Shown piece by piece: positions 42,501-52,046 of a DNA stretch of 64,000 nucleotides. How positions within the stretch are numbered: position 1 is the first letter of the stretch; the number at the start of each line of letters is the position of its first letter. A model generated the notes under the pieces. It did not search any database, was not told the DNA's origin, and saw only the letters and a program-made list of their open reading frames with translations. The translations under genes were made by a program, and so were the position numbers. The stretch is from contig CAYMUR010000013.1 in the NCBI GenBank assembly GCA_964393615.1, positions 19,322 to 83,321 on the forward strand. The letters are read 5' to 3'. The stretch comes from CAYMUR01 sp964393615. GTDB lineage: Bacteria; Planctomycetota; Planctomycetia; Pirellulales; Pirellulaceae.

Positions 42501-45136
42501 GCCAATGCGGCTATCACCAGTGACGAATCCTCACCTGTGACCACTAAATCGTCGACCGCAATTGGCAGTACGTTCGGTATGACACTGGCCGTGATATTCG
42601 CCTCATTACTTAAGCCCGTTCCACCCATGTCGACCACCCGAACGGATAAAACAAAATCCGTTCCAGGCGTCAAGCCGTCGGCATCTGGCACAGAAATAGC
42701 ACCCGTATTGGAATCAATACTGAAAAGCGTTGTGACTGGACTACTGCCAATCATTTCAAACACAAACGTATCATCCACATCCGGATCAGCCACCGAAACC
42801 GCGCCGACGACAAACCCGTCAGGAATGGAAGAAGATACCGAAAATGCCTGATCCGCCAGGACGGGCGGTTCATTGACATCTGTCAGTTCAATCCCGATCG
42901 TTGCCGAGTCATCCATCCCACCGCCATCCGTCGCAGTGACTGTCATACTAAATAGTTGCTGTGTTTCAAAATCCAACGCTGCGGAATTTGCAACGGTGAT
43001 CTCCCCGGTATTCGCATTAATCGCAAAATCGCCGTTCGGGTTACCACTTGAAATCACAAACGAGTGCGTGCTGCCAACGTCCGGATCACTGACTGTAACC
43101 GTACCGACCGCAGTGTCCACTGCGCTGTTCTCTGGCAACACAAATGTCGCATCACTCACAACCGGCGGATCATTAACATTACTTAGGTTGATTGTTATGA
43201 CCGCGGTATCAGTCAACCCGGTTTCCGCCGTACTGGTACCAGCACCACCAATATCCGTCACACTAACCGTGATAAAAAACGTGGGAGACGTATTGAAATC
43301 CAGTAGACTCGAATCGGTCACCGTCATTTCACCCGTTGCCCCGTCGATATTAAACGCACCATCATCGTTGCCATCGGTGATAGTGAATTGCAAGGAGTCT
43401 CCCTCTGTCAGGTCCATGTCACTGGCTACCACCGTACCAACCAGCGTACCGAATGGGCTTTGTTCATTCACCGTGAACGCTTGATCATCCACCACAGGCG
43501 GATTGTTGCGGGTAAAGGTTACTACAGCACTTGTGGAATTTCCTGCGGCATCGCTGACAACTGACACGAATTCATTGGGGCCAAAAGGCAAAGCAACATC
43601 ATCAAAAACAAAGATCCCCACACTATCTACAGCAACATCAGCCAACGTGGATTCAGCACGTTGTAACTGGACTGATGCATTGGCTTCGGCCGTTCCTACA
43701 AGAGTGACTAACGTCTCTGTCGTCAAATGGTCCCCGACAGCTCCCGTATCGGATGAAAATTTCAAGTCGAACGTCGGTGCAGCCGGTGCCGTATTATCGA
43801 TAGTGATAGACAGCGGATCTGAAAAACTGCTCGTATTTCCGGCAATGTCAGTTGCCGTAGCCGTGATTTCCTGACTGCCACTTGGTAGCGGAAGCGTGTG
43901 AATCGTTACAGAAGTACTTGCATTCTCCGCACCGATCGGATCACTGACCAACGAACTGAACAATTCTATCAACGCACCATCTTCGGCGTCGGCATGGATC
44001 GTCAGAGCATTTTCGTTGGTGACATTGTCGACCGAACTGTCGCCAGTATCAGTAACACTATCAAGGTCCAGCGCCGTCGGTGCAGCAGGAGGAATGTCAT
44101 CCAATTCGAAAGTAAAATCAAAGGACTGCGGAGACACGTGTCCTTCTTCGTCCTCTGCATTTAAGCTTAAGACGTGCGGACCGTCGTTAGTCAACGATCC
44201 GACGTCCGTGCCACCGATCGATTGTAATTGGCTGAGATCTAAACTGAAGCTACCGCCGCTGGAGAAGTCCTGGCCTAAAAGTTCCCCCAATTCTACGGGC
44301 ACTGAGTCATCAACCGACGCTGTAAATAGCGTAATCGGACTCTGGTCACTAATGTTTCCATTAATCGACATGGCAGGGTCATTCGTAATTCCATCACTGC
44401 CAGACAAACCCGTGTCCCCACTGAGAACGGCTACGATTTCAGGTGCCGATGCATCCGTAGCAAATTCTACCTGTAGGGGTAATCCTCCAAGGTTGGCAGT
44501 AATGAGGTCCCGATCAAAATGGTCCACGACACCGTTCCCATTGGGGTCGAGTCCGGGATGATATAAATCGTTCGAGACGTCTATCCCCAGATTCGCAAAT
44601 ATTTGCGACGAAACATGGTTCAATCCAAACTGTGCCTGTACAACAGCCGCTGTAGCATTTTGGTACTCCTGCTCACTTACCTGTCCATTTCCGTCCATAT
44701 CTCCAGCCAATGTGACAAAAGATACAAAAGGGCCCGTCGTATCTTCCTCACCTGCTACAAACAAATGGTATTCGCCAGCTGGAAGCGCAACGGCCACAAC
44801 TCCATCCGACCGTTTCACCATGGCTTCGATAGGGGCTCCTGACAGGTCCTTTAACCACGGAGCGGCTGGATTCAGACTGCTGCCATCGGCAGCTTCGACG
44901 TGGACACTAACCACGACTGGCTGCTCCGTTCCACTCAGCATGAGTGACACTTGCGTTTCTTCGCCAGGCGTTAGGATGGCTCCCTCAAAGGTGGCCAACT
45001 GGGTGACAGACAGCAATTCGCGTGGCTCCAGTCGCTCCATGTTTAGCAACCGACCCCTTGATGACAAACGTCGTCGAAAAGAGATATATTTTTTTAGGTA
45101 GGACAACTTACCAGTACGACGTTTGGGCCACTTCAT
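39536..45136 (-). CDS. Giant cadherin-like surface protein with an embedded cyclophilin domain
   Basis: 1866 residues. A basic leader ends in MERLEPRELLS (33-43), the planctomycete-type export motif. Calcium-loop pairs (DMDGNGQVSEQE near 145, DPNGNGVVDHFD near 197) resemble dockerin/EF-hands. Ig-like repeats (about 230-540), three cadherin-like repeats (about 545-855) and three VCBS-like repeats (about 855-1180, PIAVDDLVVTGEDS type) follow. Then comes a domain beginning HIHADLSVFVNG (about 1182-1305). A complete cyclophilin-type peptidyl-prolyl isomerase lies at about 1370-1517, with FHRVIDEFVIQGGD, SQFFVTEG and HAVFGVLVEG; the catalytic Arg, Phe and Gln are present. The C-terminal 300 residues are beta-rich. 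Expected location is the cell surface, for adhesion or matrix function, with folding activity from the cyclophilin. AGAGAG precedes the ATG. Confidence 0.92.
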   Translation of the reverse strand: MKWPKRRTGKLSYLKKYISFRRRLSSRGRLLNMERLEPRELLSVTQLATFEGAILTPGEETQVSLMLSGTEQPVVVSVHVEAADGSSLNPAAPWLKDLSGAPIEAMVKRSDGVVAVALPAGEYHLFVAGEEDTTGPFVSFVTLAGDMDGNGQVSEQEYQNATAAVVQAQFGLNHVSSQIFANLGIDVSNDLYHPGLDPNGNGVVDHFDRDLITANLGGLPLQVEFATDASAPEIVAVLSGDTGLSGSDGITNDPAMSINGNISDQSPITLFTASVDDSVPVELGELLGQDFSSGGSFSLDLSQLQSIGGTDVGSLTNDGPHVLSLNAEDEEGHVSPQSFDFTFELDDIPPAAPTALDLDSVTDTGDSSVDNVTNENALTIHADAEDGALIELFSSLVSDPIGAENASTSVTIHTLPLPSGSQEITATATDIAGNTSSFSDPLSITIDNTAPAAPTFDLKFSSDTGAVGDHLTTETLVTLVGTAEANASVQLQRAESTLADVAVDSVGIFVFDDVALPFGPNEFVSVVSDAAGNSTSAVVTFTRNNPPVVDDQAFTVNEQSPFGTLVGTVVASDMDLTEGDSLQFTITDGNDDGAFNIDGATGEMTVTDSSLLDFNTSPTFFITVSVTDIGGAGTSTAETGLTDTAVITINLSNVNDPPVVSDATFVLPENSAVDTAVGTVTVSDPDVGSTHSFVISSGNPNGDFAINANTGEITVANSAALDFETQQLFSMTVTATDGGGMDDSATIGIELTDVNEPPVLADQAFSVSSSIPDGFVVGAVSVADPDVDDTFVFEMIGSSPVTTLFSIDSNTGAISVPDADGLTPGTDFVLSVRVVDMGGTGLSNEANITASVIPNVLPIAVDDLVVTGEDSSLVIAALADNGFGVDSDPDGDNGYLSVTAFEAISSLGASVTDQGDGTFIYDPSSAAALQSLAVDETVTDTFAYEISDLDGGKDSATVFITVSGFNDLPSAVNDELTVDEDSVTSFNPLVDNGNGPDSDPDVGDALTVTSVDITSSLGADVTLGADGVVSYDPRTSATLQALSVAASPTVDTFTYHVSDSHAGTDTATVFMTVVGVDETVVAVGEVFQVDQDSTNDFSVLSNDSTTSGFPGTLSVTSASVLIPGANATPSSDGQGVVYVPASGYLGRDIVSYTVSDSGGGSDTVQATVEVTMGPADLQKHIHADLSVFVNGLRQSDPPNEIGVESADASGTVFTSQVHTHGADGRIHVHPVNGSAATEFTTVGDFFETWRTNAGLAGNNPDAIFNANQIYEYVADQNYDIQMFVNGLPNFDYENYVIEDEDEIVIVYEAVVNAETPNVLPIGDVELLSGSPLHISLDGFDLQHDALTFTASSSDPSLVEPTVLEANRNMVVTVEDVGVMNFQLFDNRVPRVTGQISALAADYSDVPFHRVIDEFVIQGGDITNNDGTGGSSLGDFDDQFHVDLQHNRTGLLSMAKSGDDTNDSQFFVTEGPTRFLDFNHAVFGVLVEGERVRELISNVETDGSDAPLDPVLMDHVEIVTDTENGVLMIEAPEGASGEADVTVTVEDGPGNVASRTFHVTVVPDTLDGAPFLGELPATVAATTGQSATISVDGGASDLVLDAEDGPFFLDVLERGSRLAFDYTGDDATVTADGVTDFSFNGSNWTGGQAVSAGGGFNGLFASRPGGYLIDEGGGQVTFDSPVNSVSFYFTHGQGGVLEGTASAFDAADVLVSTSSSRDTSTAGTDGDPDNFVVFSSNTLISRVEFSGGFVDDFNFRRFVFSLDGAMKQVTVTPQPGVTGTLPVEFRLRPAERSDTGSGFDFDTQDVDIIFGDAATLTTGLSVYEPDANVPSEGDVLTGQAETIDELVQSSLAEHMVVDSIYQELGAA

Positions 45137-45630
45137 AGCATGCTCTCTGATTTAACGGCAGGGTTCAACACTGGCTGCACGGTCGAACTAGTCCAACCGG
45201 CCCCATCACACAATTCGAGCGGAACATTTCTGCTCGGCAGGGAACAACATCCTGTTCGCTGCGGATACAAACGACACCTAAAGATCCGATATCTCCCATT
45301 TGCCGCAAACAACCAAAAAGTCTGTTCCACCAGCTTTTATTGGAATCTTCCATTACAAAAAGTGCAACAATTTCGTGACGTGGAGGAACTAGCGAAAATG
45401 GGTTAACAATCATTACTATCGGCGATGGCAGGCATTAAGTTTCCTAAACACTCAAAACAAGCTGCGATCCAGGAAAAAATCGTTATAACCACCCAATGCG
45501 CTTTTAATTGTTCAATAGAGAAAGTTGCTGTAACCGAAAAACTTACATGGCGGGCTGCACGGCCTATCTTGGCCCATGCCCCGGTTGAGTGCACCAAAAT
45601 GGATTCAGTAACTTGGGGGAGTAAACCACA
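45137..45630. other. Divergent intergenic region
   Basis: 494 bp between the giant surface protein gene and the barrel protein gene. It must hold both promoters, but no convincing -35/-10 pair or operator could be picked out. Confidence 0.4.
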
Positions 45631-47067
45631 ATGTGTCGACATGGGTTCGTTTTTCTGTGGATGCTCCTCGTGAGCTGGAGCATAACGGTCTCTACCTCCG
45701 CTGAGTCACCGGACACGGAACATGCGGTCTTACAATCCCCTGGTCCACCCGACGTCACCTCAACTAGCCAACCCAGTCCAAAGAGCCTTGATTCCGAAAC
45801 GGAAAACGTCGCCCCCGTACGCGACACGTCATGGCATACCGATGAGTCGCTTGAATCGTTTGACGCATTTCCTGTAAAAACAGCATGTACATCGTGCGGT
45901 GACAAGGTCAGCGGTGATTGCCAAAGTTCTAGCTGCCAACATCGGAGTGGCTTGTTCGTTGACGGCTGGATAGCCCAGGGGTTTACCGGAAATCTGGACC
46001 ATCCACGCAACGACTTTAATGGCCCATTGACCTTTAATGATCGTGCCAACGAGTACCAGCTAAACCAAATGTATCTCAGCCTGGGACGTCAAGTGAATAC
46101 AAACGCTTATGGCTGGGGTGTTGGTGGACGCATCGATTTGCTTTATGGAACGGATTATTTCTTTACCACGGCCCGCGGTCTGGAAACACGCCCGGACGGC
46201 TCACCCAGCTGGAATTCGGATAGCGGACCACGAGCAGGATCTGCAGCGATGTATGGGCTGGCAATGCCACAATTGTATGCCGAAGCCTTTGCACCCATTG
46301 GGGGAGGTGTCACGATTAAAGCCGGCCATTTTTACTCTCTGCTTCGGTACGAGTCAGTCATGGCAGTCGAAAATTTCTTTTATTCACACAGCTATGCCAG
46401 CCAATATGCCATGCCGTTTACACATACCGGGGTGATTGCTGGTTATCGCGTCTCTCCCTATCTAAAAGTGAACGGCGGCTTTACAAGGGGTTGGGACAAC
46501 TGGGAAGACAACAATAATGACCTGGCTTTTCTGGGACAGGTTCGCTGGTGTAGTACCGATGGACAAACCAGTGTTCGTTTTGCCTTGCACACCGGAAACG
46601 AAGACAATCTAGGCGTCGATACTCGGACCAGTTACAGTCTGCTCGTCAGCCGACAAGTTTCGTCACGTTGGGGCCATGCCATTGAACACGTATTTGGAAC
46701 CGAAGAGAATGGTGCCATACGCAACAACAATTCGGTAGATGCCAACTGGTTCGGATTCACAAATTACATTACTTACCAACTGACTCGCCAGACACAACTC
46801 GGCGTACGCTGCGAGTGGTTTCGTGATGATGAGAATGCACGAGTCATGGCAATTCCTCTCGACGGTTCAAGAGGTGGTGACTATCGCGCCTTCACTTTAG
46901 GCCTGAGCCACCGACCACCAGGTCTGCCTTGCTGGGAAATTCGATCAGAATGGCGATATGATTGGTCGAACGCGGCGTTCCCCGCCTTAAATGTACAAGG
47001 CCTCTATGATGACTTTTCCAGCAGTGATCAGTTTACGTTTGCAATTAGCGCCCTGGCCCGTTTCTAA
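45631..47067 (+). CDS. Outer-membrane beta-barrel protein (BBP2/OmpL-like porin family)
   Basis: 478 residues. A signal peptide (about 1-24, FVFLWMLLVSWSITVSTSAES) is followed by a Cys-rich linker (TACTSCGDKVSGDCQSSSC, about 87-107) and a barrel-like body starting GLFVDGWIAQGFTGN. Alternating hydrophobic strands with aromatic girdles (GWGVGGRIDLLYGTDY, GVIAGYRVSPYLKVNGGFTRGWD, QLGVRCEWFRDDE) and the terminal ALARF fit an outer-membrane barrel. The planctomycete BBP2 family has this layout. Transport substrate is unknown. The gene stands alone; no ribosome site is obvious. Confidence 0.82.
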   Translation: MCRHGFVFLWMLLVSWSITVSTSAESPDTEHAVLQSPGPPDVTSTSQPSPKSLDSETENVAPVRDTSWHTDESLESFDAFPVKTACTSCGDKVSGDCQSSSCQHRSGLFVDGWIAQGFTGNLDHPRNDFNGPLTFNDRANEYQLNQMYLSLGRQVNTNAYGWGVGGRIDLLYGTDYFFTTARGLETRPDGSPSWNSDSGPRAGSAAMYGLAMPQLYAEAFAPIGGGVTIKAGHFYSLLRYESVMAVENFFYSHSYASQYAMPFTHTGVIAGYRVSPYLKVNGGFTRGWDNWEDNNNDLAFLGQVRWCSTDGQTSVRFALHTGNEDNLGVDTRTSYSLLVSRQVSSRWGHAIEHVFGTEENGAIRNNNSVDANWFGFTNYITYQLTRQTQLGVRCEWFRDDENARVMAIPLDGSRGGDYRAFTLGLSHRPPGLPCWEIRSEWRYDWSNAAFPALNVQGLYDDFSSSDQFTFAISALARF

Positions 47068-47478
47068 ATCGAACAGCTCGGAAACCATCCACGCAGAATA
47101 GGATCGCCAACGGTACGCAATCCATTGCTGGCAAGGAATTGGTGTAGCTTGCTGTTGTTACACTGACGTTCTTCTGGAACGGCAAATTTCCTTGAATTTT
47201 AACAATCCGCATGCCATGCCTTGTCCGGCCCTCCTTGATATGCCAGGGCCTCGTCTTTCTTGGACCAACTGTCCACACACAGACGACCTGCAAAATTGCA
47301 AATTTCTTCCAAGACACCACAAAATAAACCCCTGAAGTAATTTCAAACCATCTCATCCTCTATTGAAACCATTTCCGCACCTGCTGACGGGGATTCGACC
47401 CGGCTTTCGAATTTCTATCTTGACATTTAAATACCATTTTATACTGTTGGATAATGGTTTGCAGTGAGGTTTAGGGTT
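47068..47478. other. Intergenic region with promoter-like elements before the DUF1559 gene
   Basis: About 410 bp, no gene seen. A perfect TTGACA at 47420-47425 is followed by TATACT at 47440-47445 (spacing 14, short) and GATAAT at 47450-47455 (spacing 24, long). One may be a housekeeping promoter, but the spacing is poor for both. GAGG at 47465-47468 is a possible ribosome site for the ATG at 47479. Confidence 0.35.
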
Positions 47479-48417
47479 ATGGGAACCAGAATGAAAGATG
47501 CGAAACAGAATGAAAGACGCCTCTTAATGGAACAACAACGCACCAGACTTGGATTTACGCTAGTCGAATTGTTAGTAGTCATTGCCATCATTGCCGTGCT
47601 CATTGCTCTCTTGCTGCCGGCAGTGCAAGCGGCCCGTGAAGCTGCGCGCCGCACATCCTGTCTGAATAACATGAAACAGATTGGCATTGCAATGCACAAC
47701 TACCACGATAGTCATCGCTGCTTGCCTCCTGGTTGGATCGGATTAGAAACCGCGACCGGCTTGCCCTTGGCAGAAGGTGAGCCAGGCTGGGGATGGGCTA
47801 CTTTTATCCTGCCACAGCTGGAAGCTGAAAACCTCGCACAAGTACTTCATCACGAATCCAGTATTCTTGCTCCTGAAAATTCTGCAGTATTACTCCACAA
47901 CATAGACACGTTTCGCTGCCCGTCGGATCGGGGTGAAAACAACTTTGAATTGAAATCAGAAACCGCTCCTGGAACCACGGTCGCTAAAGTCGCAGCCGCT
48001 AACTACGTCGGCGTCTTCGGAACAATCGAAATTCATACGTGTGAAGGTTTGGCCGCCGGTATTGAGTGCAAGGGAGACGGAACGTTTTACCACCTTAGTG
48101 CTACACGTTTTAGTAACATACGGGACGGACTGAGTCACACTATGCTCGTGGGCGAACGAAGCTCCGGCCACGGATATTCGACCTGGTTAGGTGTCATACC
48201 TGAAGGCGCCGAAGCCATGGCTCGAATTCTGGGAATCGCTGATCATCCTCCCAACTATGCGGACGGACATTTGGACGATTTCCGTAGTGAACATCCTGGC
48301 GGTGCTAATTTTGTGTTGGGGGATGGTTCCGTGCGGTTTGTGTCTGACCAGACACCGTTAAACATCTATCATGCCCTGGCAACTCGTGCTGGTGATGAAC
48401 CAACAAGAACTCGGTAG
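47479..48417 (+). CDS. DUF1559 protein with prepilin-type N-terminal leader
   Basis: 312 residues from ATG 47479. The type IV pilin-like leader is LGFTLVELLVVIAIIAVLIALLLPAVQAAREAARR, with cleavage expected before the F of GFTLVE, followed by the family signature LNNMKQIGIAMHNYHD, the FRCPSDRG segment and the C-terminal HPGGANFVLGDGSVRFVSD. Such pseudopilin-like proteins occur in dozens to hundreds of copies per planctomycete genome; their role is not established. The GTG at 47464 and ATGs at 47491 and 47527 are alternative starts; ATG 47479 has GAGG about ten bases upstream. Confidence 0.92.
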   Translation: MGTRMKDAKQNERRLLMEQQRTRLGFTLVELLVVIAIIAVLIALLLPAVQAAREAARRTSCLNNMKQIGIAMHNYHDSHRCLPPGWIGLETATGLPLAEGEPGWGWATFILPQLEAENLAQVLHHESSILAPENSAVLLHNIDTFRCPSDRGENNFELKSETAPGTTVAKVAAANYVGVFGTIEIHTCEGLAAGIECKGDGTFYHLSATRFSNIRDGLSHTMLVGERSSGHGYSTWLGVIPEGAEAMARILGIADHPPNYADGHLDDFRSEHPGGANFVLGDGSVRFVSDQTPLNIYHALATRAGDEPTRTR

Positions 48418-48937
48418 CATTCTTCCTTGACACGCATGTCTGATGAATGACTCGAAACAAATACTGTGGTAATTTCTGCCGTACAGCTTCTGGCAAGTTG
48501 AAAGGGCTGTCTGAAATCCCAGTAACAATCACTCCTGGTGGCCACTGACACACCCGGCAGATCACCACTTTGGGCTCTCAAGGCACCAGTGGCCACTGAC
48601 CACCACTCGCTCTACCAGGTAAATTCGCCTGGATTGTCAGAGAAAAACCAACCAACCTGTTTACCGCTGGTTACGTAGTGCCTGCAGATGAGTATTTCCG
48701 TAATTTTACCAAGAATCTTTCTCCGTCAACTTTTACTGGTATTGAACGACACTGAAACCCCTGCAAGGCAAGAGATTGTTCCGCAATTAACCTGCAAAGC
48801 ACCTGTAACCGAAAACATCGTTTGCTCGCCGATCATGTCCTGATTGCCCCACCTTGCGATAGACCGCCTCCTGAGTAAAAATAACCACATCAGTTCACGG
48901 TCAAATGATCTGTTACGTCTTCGAGGAATTTTATCTT
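48418..48937. other. Intergenic region before the peroxidase gene
   Basis: 520 bp. No gene, clear hairpin or repeat was recognised. Confidence 0.4.
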
Positions 48938-49987
48938 ATGCGGTTTATTGGAATCCAATACATTGGGATAGTCCTTTGGGTTGTTGTATCAGGCAACACC
49001 GCCGAAGCAAAAAAACCAATACACATTCCGCTGGGACTGGAGCGAACACGGCTACGAATTCCTGCAGATAACCCCATGTCGGCGGAAAAAATTAAATTGG
49101 GGAAACAGCTGTACTTTGACACGCGGCTTTCGCGTGACGACACTATCAGCTGTGCCAGCTGCCACAGGCCTGACAAAGGATGGTCCAACGGTGAACGATT
49201 TGCGACAGGAGTCCGTGGTCAAGTCGGAGGCCGAAGTGCCCCCACGATTATCAATGCCGGTTATTTGAACACCGGCTCCTTGAAATTTACGAAGCAACTC
49301 CAATTTTGGGACGGCCGTGCAGTCGAACTCGAAGGTCAGGCACTGGGCCCAATCCAAAACCCGATTGAGATGGACATGACCTTGGAAGAAGTGGTCACCA
49401 AGCTAAACACCATTCAAGGCTACCGGGCACAATTTGAGCTTGTCTTTGGTACCGCTGTCACAGCAGAAGGGATTGCCAAATCCATCGCCTCGTTCGAACG
49501 CACCATTTTGTCCGGCGATGCTCCTTTTGACCGTTTTCGACACAACAACGACCAAGAAGCATTGTCCACGGCTGCTCATCGTGGCATGGATGTTTTTTTC
49601 AACAAAGCACACTGTAGTGCGTGCCATACTGGCCCCAATTTCACGGACGGTGGTTTTCACAACGTGGGAATTGGCATGGACCTGGACAATATTGACATAG
49701 GACGTCAAGCAATTAGTGGACAGGCAGGCGACCGCGGAAGTTTCAAAACACCTACCCTACGCGAGATAGCTCGCACATCCCCCTACATGCACGACGGCAG
49801 TCTGACGACGTTGGAAGACGTAATCGACTATTACAACCGAGGTGGATACAAAAATGATCAACTGGACGAAGAAATGCGACCTTTGAATTTGACGGATCAG
49901 GAGAAAACCGATTTGGTAACTTTTTTAACCGAAGGGCTCAGTAGCCATTCCTATCCCGACATTTCCCCTCCCCAATTGCCCGAATAG
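48938..49987 (+). CDS. Secreted di-heme cytochrome c peroxidase (CCP/MauG family)
   Basis: 349 residues from ATG 48938, which starts the signal peptide MRFIGIQYIGIVLWVVVSG (an ATG at 48905 is possible). Two c-type heme sites are visible, CASCH and CSACH, and the family sequence between them is complete: KLGKQLYFDTRLSRDDTISC, RSAPTIINAGY, GPIQNPIEMDM, and near the end FKTPTLREIARTSPYMHDGSLTTLEDVIDYYNRGG. Such proteins reduce peroxide or oxidise other substrates in the periplasm. A beta-propeller gene starts 14 bases after the stop, so the two are probably co-transcribed and may function together. Confidence 0.93.
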   Translation: MRFIGIQYIGIVLWVVVSGNTAEAKKPIHIPLGLERTRLRIPADNPMSAEKIKLGKQLYFDTRLSRDDTISCASCHRPDKGWSNGERFATGVRGQVGGRSAPTIINAGYLNTGSLKFTKQLQFWDGRAVELEGQALGPIQNPIEMDMTLEEVVTKLNTIQGYRAQFELVFGTAVTAEGIAKSIASFERTILSGDAPFDRFRHNNDQEALSTAAHRGMDVFFNKAHCSACHTGPNFTDGGFHNVGIGMDLDNIDIGRQAISGQAGDRGSFKTPTLREIARTSPYMHDGSLTTLEDVIDYYNRGGYKNDQLDEEMRPLNLTDQEKTDLVTFLTEGLSSHSYPDISPPQLPE

Positions 49988-50001
49988 TGAAACAGGAGTC
50001 A

Positions 50002-51012
50002 ATGATGAATTGTTTTCGTGGAATCTTGGCCGCGATGTTTGTGTTGATGGTTGCCCCGGTCACCGTGGCTGACGAAGAAGTCGAAGTGTTATTGGATGGT
50101 CTAAAGAATCCTTGTGGTGTGGCAGTACAACCAGAAACAGGGATTGTGTTTATTTCCGAAAGCGCTGCCGGCCGTGTAGTGCGCGTGGTCGACGGTGCGG
50201 TCGAAGAAGTGATTACCGGATCGAGCGGTGACGTTTACGGCAAAGGCCCTAAATACGACATTGGCCCCCTGGGAATCGTCTTCCTCTCCAAAAACCGGTT
50301 AGCGGTAGCCGATGGTGGATTTCCGGATGGCGAAGAGTTCATTCGCGTGTTTGAGGTCCCGGAATCTGGACAGCCGGCTGTAACGTATGAAACGGGTACC
50401 AAAGTCGGTCCCATCTCAGCAACCGACGAAATCAAGGCGGAAGGTAATTTTTACGGTATCGCGGCAACTGAAAATGCTATTTTTGTAACATGTAATGGAG
50501 ACGATACCAAAGGCTGGGTGTCGAAAGCTGACATGCAAGGGACTGAATTTGGTGAGTTAAAACGTTTCATCGCCACCAAAGAATCAACCACTCCGCCAAC
50601 GGATGCACCGGTGGCTATCACGGTCAGTCCGCGAGGGGAAATCGTTGTTGGCCAAATGGGTGAAATCACTGTCGCCAACGATGCCAAATTGAATTTCTAC
50701 AATGCGAACAATGGTAAAATGCTACTGGATCGAGATACCGGCTTACATGACATCACGGCGTTACTTTATAGTCCCAAGGGGCATCTCTATGCGCTGGATT
50801 TTGCGTGGATTGATACTGCCCAAGGGGGGCTATTCCGCCTTGATGACGACAAGGATAACGGCATTAACGCCGTGAAAATCGTCGGACTGGACAAACCCAC
50901 CTGCATGGCAGTTGGAACGGACGGTTCGCTTTATGTCACCGTCATCGGCTCCGTCGAGGAAGGAAGCCAAATCGGCAACGGGCAACTCATTCGTCTCAAG
51001 CCAGGTTTATAG
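50002..51012 (+). CDS. Secreted beta-propeller protein (SMP-30/NHL-like)
   Basis: 336 residues. The start is ATG 50002, a few bases after AGGAG; a GTG at 49987 in frame is less likely. A signal peptide (MMNCFRGILAAMFVLMVAPVTVA) is followed by repeated strands of the form LLDGLKNPCGVAVQPETGIVFISES, GPLGIVFLSKNRLAVAD, DITALLYSPKGHLYALDF and KPTCMAVGTDGSLYVTVIG, consistent with a six-bladed propeller. Such proteins bind small molecules or act as lactonases, but no catalytic set could be assigned. It follows the di-heme peroxidase by 14 bases. Confidence 0.78.
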   Translation: MMNCFRGILAAMFVLMVAPVTVADEEVEVLLDGLKNPCGVAVQPETGIVFISESAAGRVVRVVDGAVEEVITGSSGDVYGKGPKYDIGPLGIVFLSKNRLAVADGGFPDGEEFIRVFEVPESGQPAVTYETGTKVGPISATDEIKAEGNFYGIAATENAIFVTCNGDDTKGWVSKADMQGTEFGELKRFIATKESTTPPTDAPVAITVSPRGEIVVGQMGEITVANDAKLNFYNANNGKMLLDRDTGLHDITALLYSPKGHLYALDFAWIDTAQGGLFRLDDDKDNGINAVKIVGLDKPTCMAVGTDGSLYVTVIGSVEEGSQIGNGQLIRLKPGL

Positions 51013-51023
51013 AAAAAATTCTT

Positions 51024-51065
51024 GAGACGATGTTAACAAAGATTGAGGCGATGTTAACAAAGAAA
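51024..51065. repeat. 21-bp tandem duplication
   Basis: Two adjacent 21-bp copies, 51024-51044 and 51045-51065, sharing CGATGTTAACAAAGA, just after the propeller gene stop. Confidence 0.9.
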
Positions 51066-51295
51066 GGGCTGCCGTCTGCTTGTATTTCAGAGACGTATCT
51101 CTCTCGCTTTTGTGTGAGAACAGATATTTCCTCATTCCATAAAAACAGTTGATGAACGGTTATTTTGAGAATTGTAATCGTCATCAAAAACTCATTGCCA
51201 CCTGAAACTGATTTCCCTCACTGTCCCTGAGAATTACAATGTTGTCCGGTACCGACCTGGTGTCATCGCCACGTCGGTACCTGGCCTTGAACATC

Positions 51296-51619
51296 ATGGC
51301 TTCACGACGCGAAAAAATACAAGCAATGCTGATCGAAGAGCCTGGCGACACGTTCTTGCGTTACAGCTTGGCAATGGAACTTGACAAAGAAGGGGATCAT
51401 GAAACAAGCTTGGCAGAGCTGCGAGAACTTTACAGCCTGACCCCGCCTTATATTCCTGCGTTCTTCATGGCGGGACAACAACTCGCCAAGCTGAATCGCC
51501 TGGACGAATCTCGTTCCGTACTGCGCACCGGAGTTGAACAGGCACAAATCCAGGGCGACAGCCATGCGGCGAGTGAAATGACGGAATTCATGGCTGCCTT
51601 AAGTTCCAGCGGCGAATAA
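51296..51619 (+). CDS. Small tetratricopeptide-repeat protein
   Basis: 107 residues from ATG 51296 (the frame extends to 51239, but MASRREKIQAMLIEEPGD is the natural start). Two to three TPR-like helix pairs are seen: TFLRYSLAMELDKEGDHETSLAELREL, PAFFMAGQQLAKLNRLDESRSVLRTGVEQA. No signal peptide. A probable cytoplasmic protein-interaction module; partner unknown. Confidence 0.8.
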   Translation: MASRREKIQAMLIEEPGDTFLRYSLAMELDKEGDHETSLAELRELYSLTPPYIPAFFMAGQQLAKLNRLDESRSVLRTGVEQAQIQGDSHAASEMTEFMAALSSSGE

Positions 51620-51875
51620 CTGCTCGCCGATACCTACATAGCGTTAAAAACAACTTTGACGGAAACTGCAGCCACGTCATTTCTTTCTTGTCCGTCACTA
51701 ACTCAGGTCAAAACGAGCATAGCTTCACAGCGTGCTTACCAACCATTGGACAAAAACTCTTCGTCAACTCTTCGTCCAATTCACCCGCTCCAGCATAAAG
51801 AATCTGCGGACAGACCAAACCGCTGTGATCTGGCAAGGTAATTCCCCCCAATCAAGAGCTTGTCCCCACGGTATT
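51620..51875. other. Intergenic region with 11-bp tandem duplication
   Basis: About 256 bp, extending to 52046 if the TGA of the lipoprotein gene is a true stop. AACTCTTCGTC is duplicated in tandem at 51755-51765 and 51766-51776. No gene was recognised in 51620-51875. Confidence 0.5.
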
Positions 51876-52046
51876 TTACCCGGCAACGTCTTCTGCCTGA
51901 CCCACGACTACCTTCTTTTTGATCGGAATGCCTTTTCTCTCGAACATTTCCACTACAAAGTCGGCTGCTTTCATCTCGACTTGAATCACAAGATCTGCCT
52001 GCGTGGCATTGTCGACAACCTGTACCAGGCTGTGATAAAGGCCGCC
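51876..52046 (-). other. Open frame continuing the lipoprotein past TGA, with SECIS-like hairpin
   Basis: After TGA (52047-52049) the same frame reads 56 codons to TAA. Thirteen bases past the TGA is a hairpin: ACAGCCTG, loop GTA, CAGGTTGT (52015-52033), eight pairs with one G-T. Its loop starts with G, 21 bases past the TGA. This agrees with the published general shape of bacterial SECIS elements, but such small hairpins also arise by chance. The residue before would be Cys and those after Gly-Gly (C-U-G-G). Confidence 0.4.
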
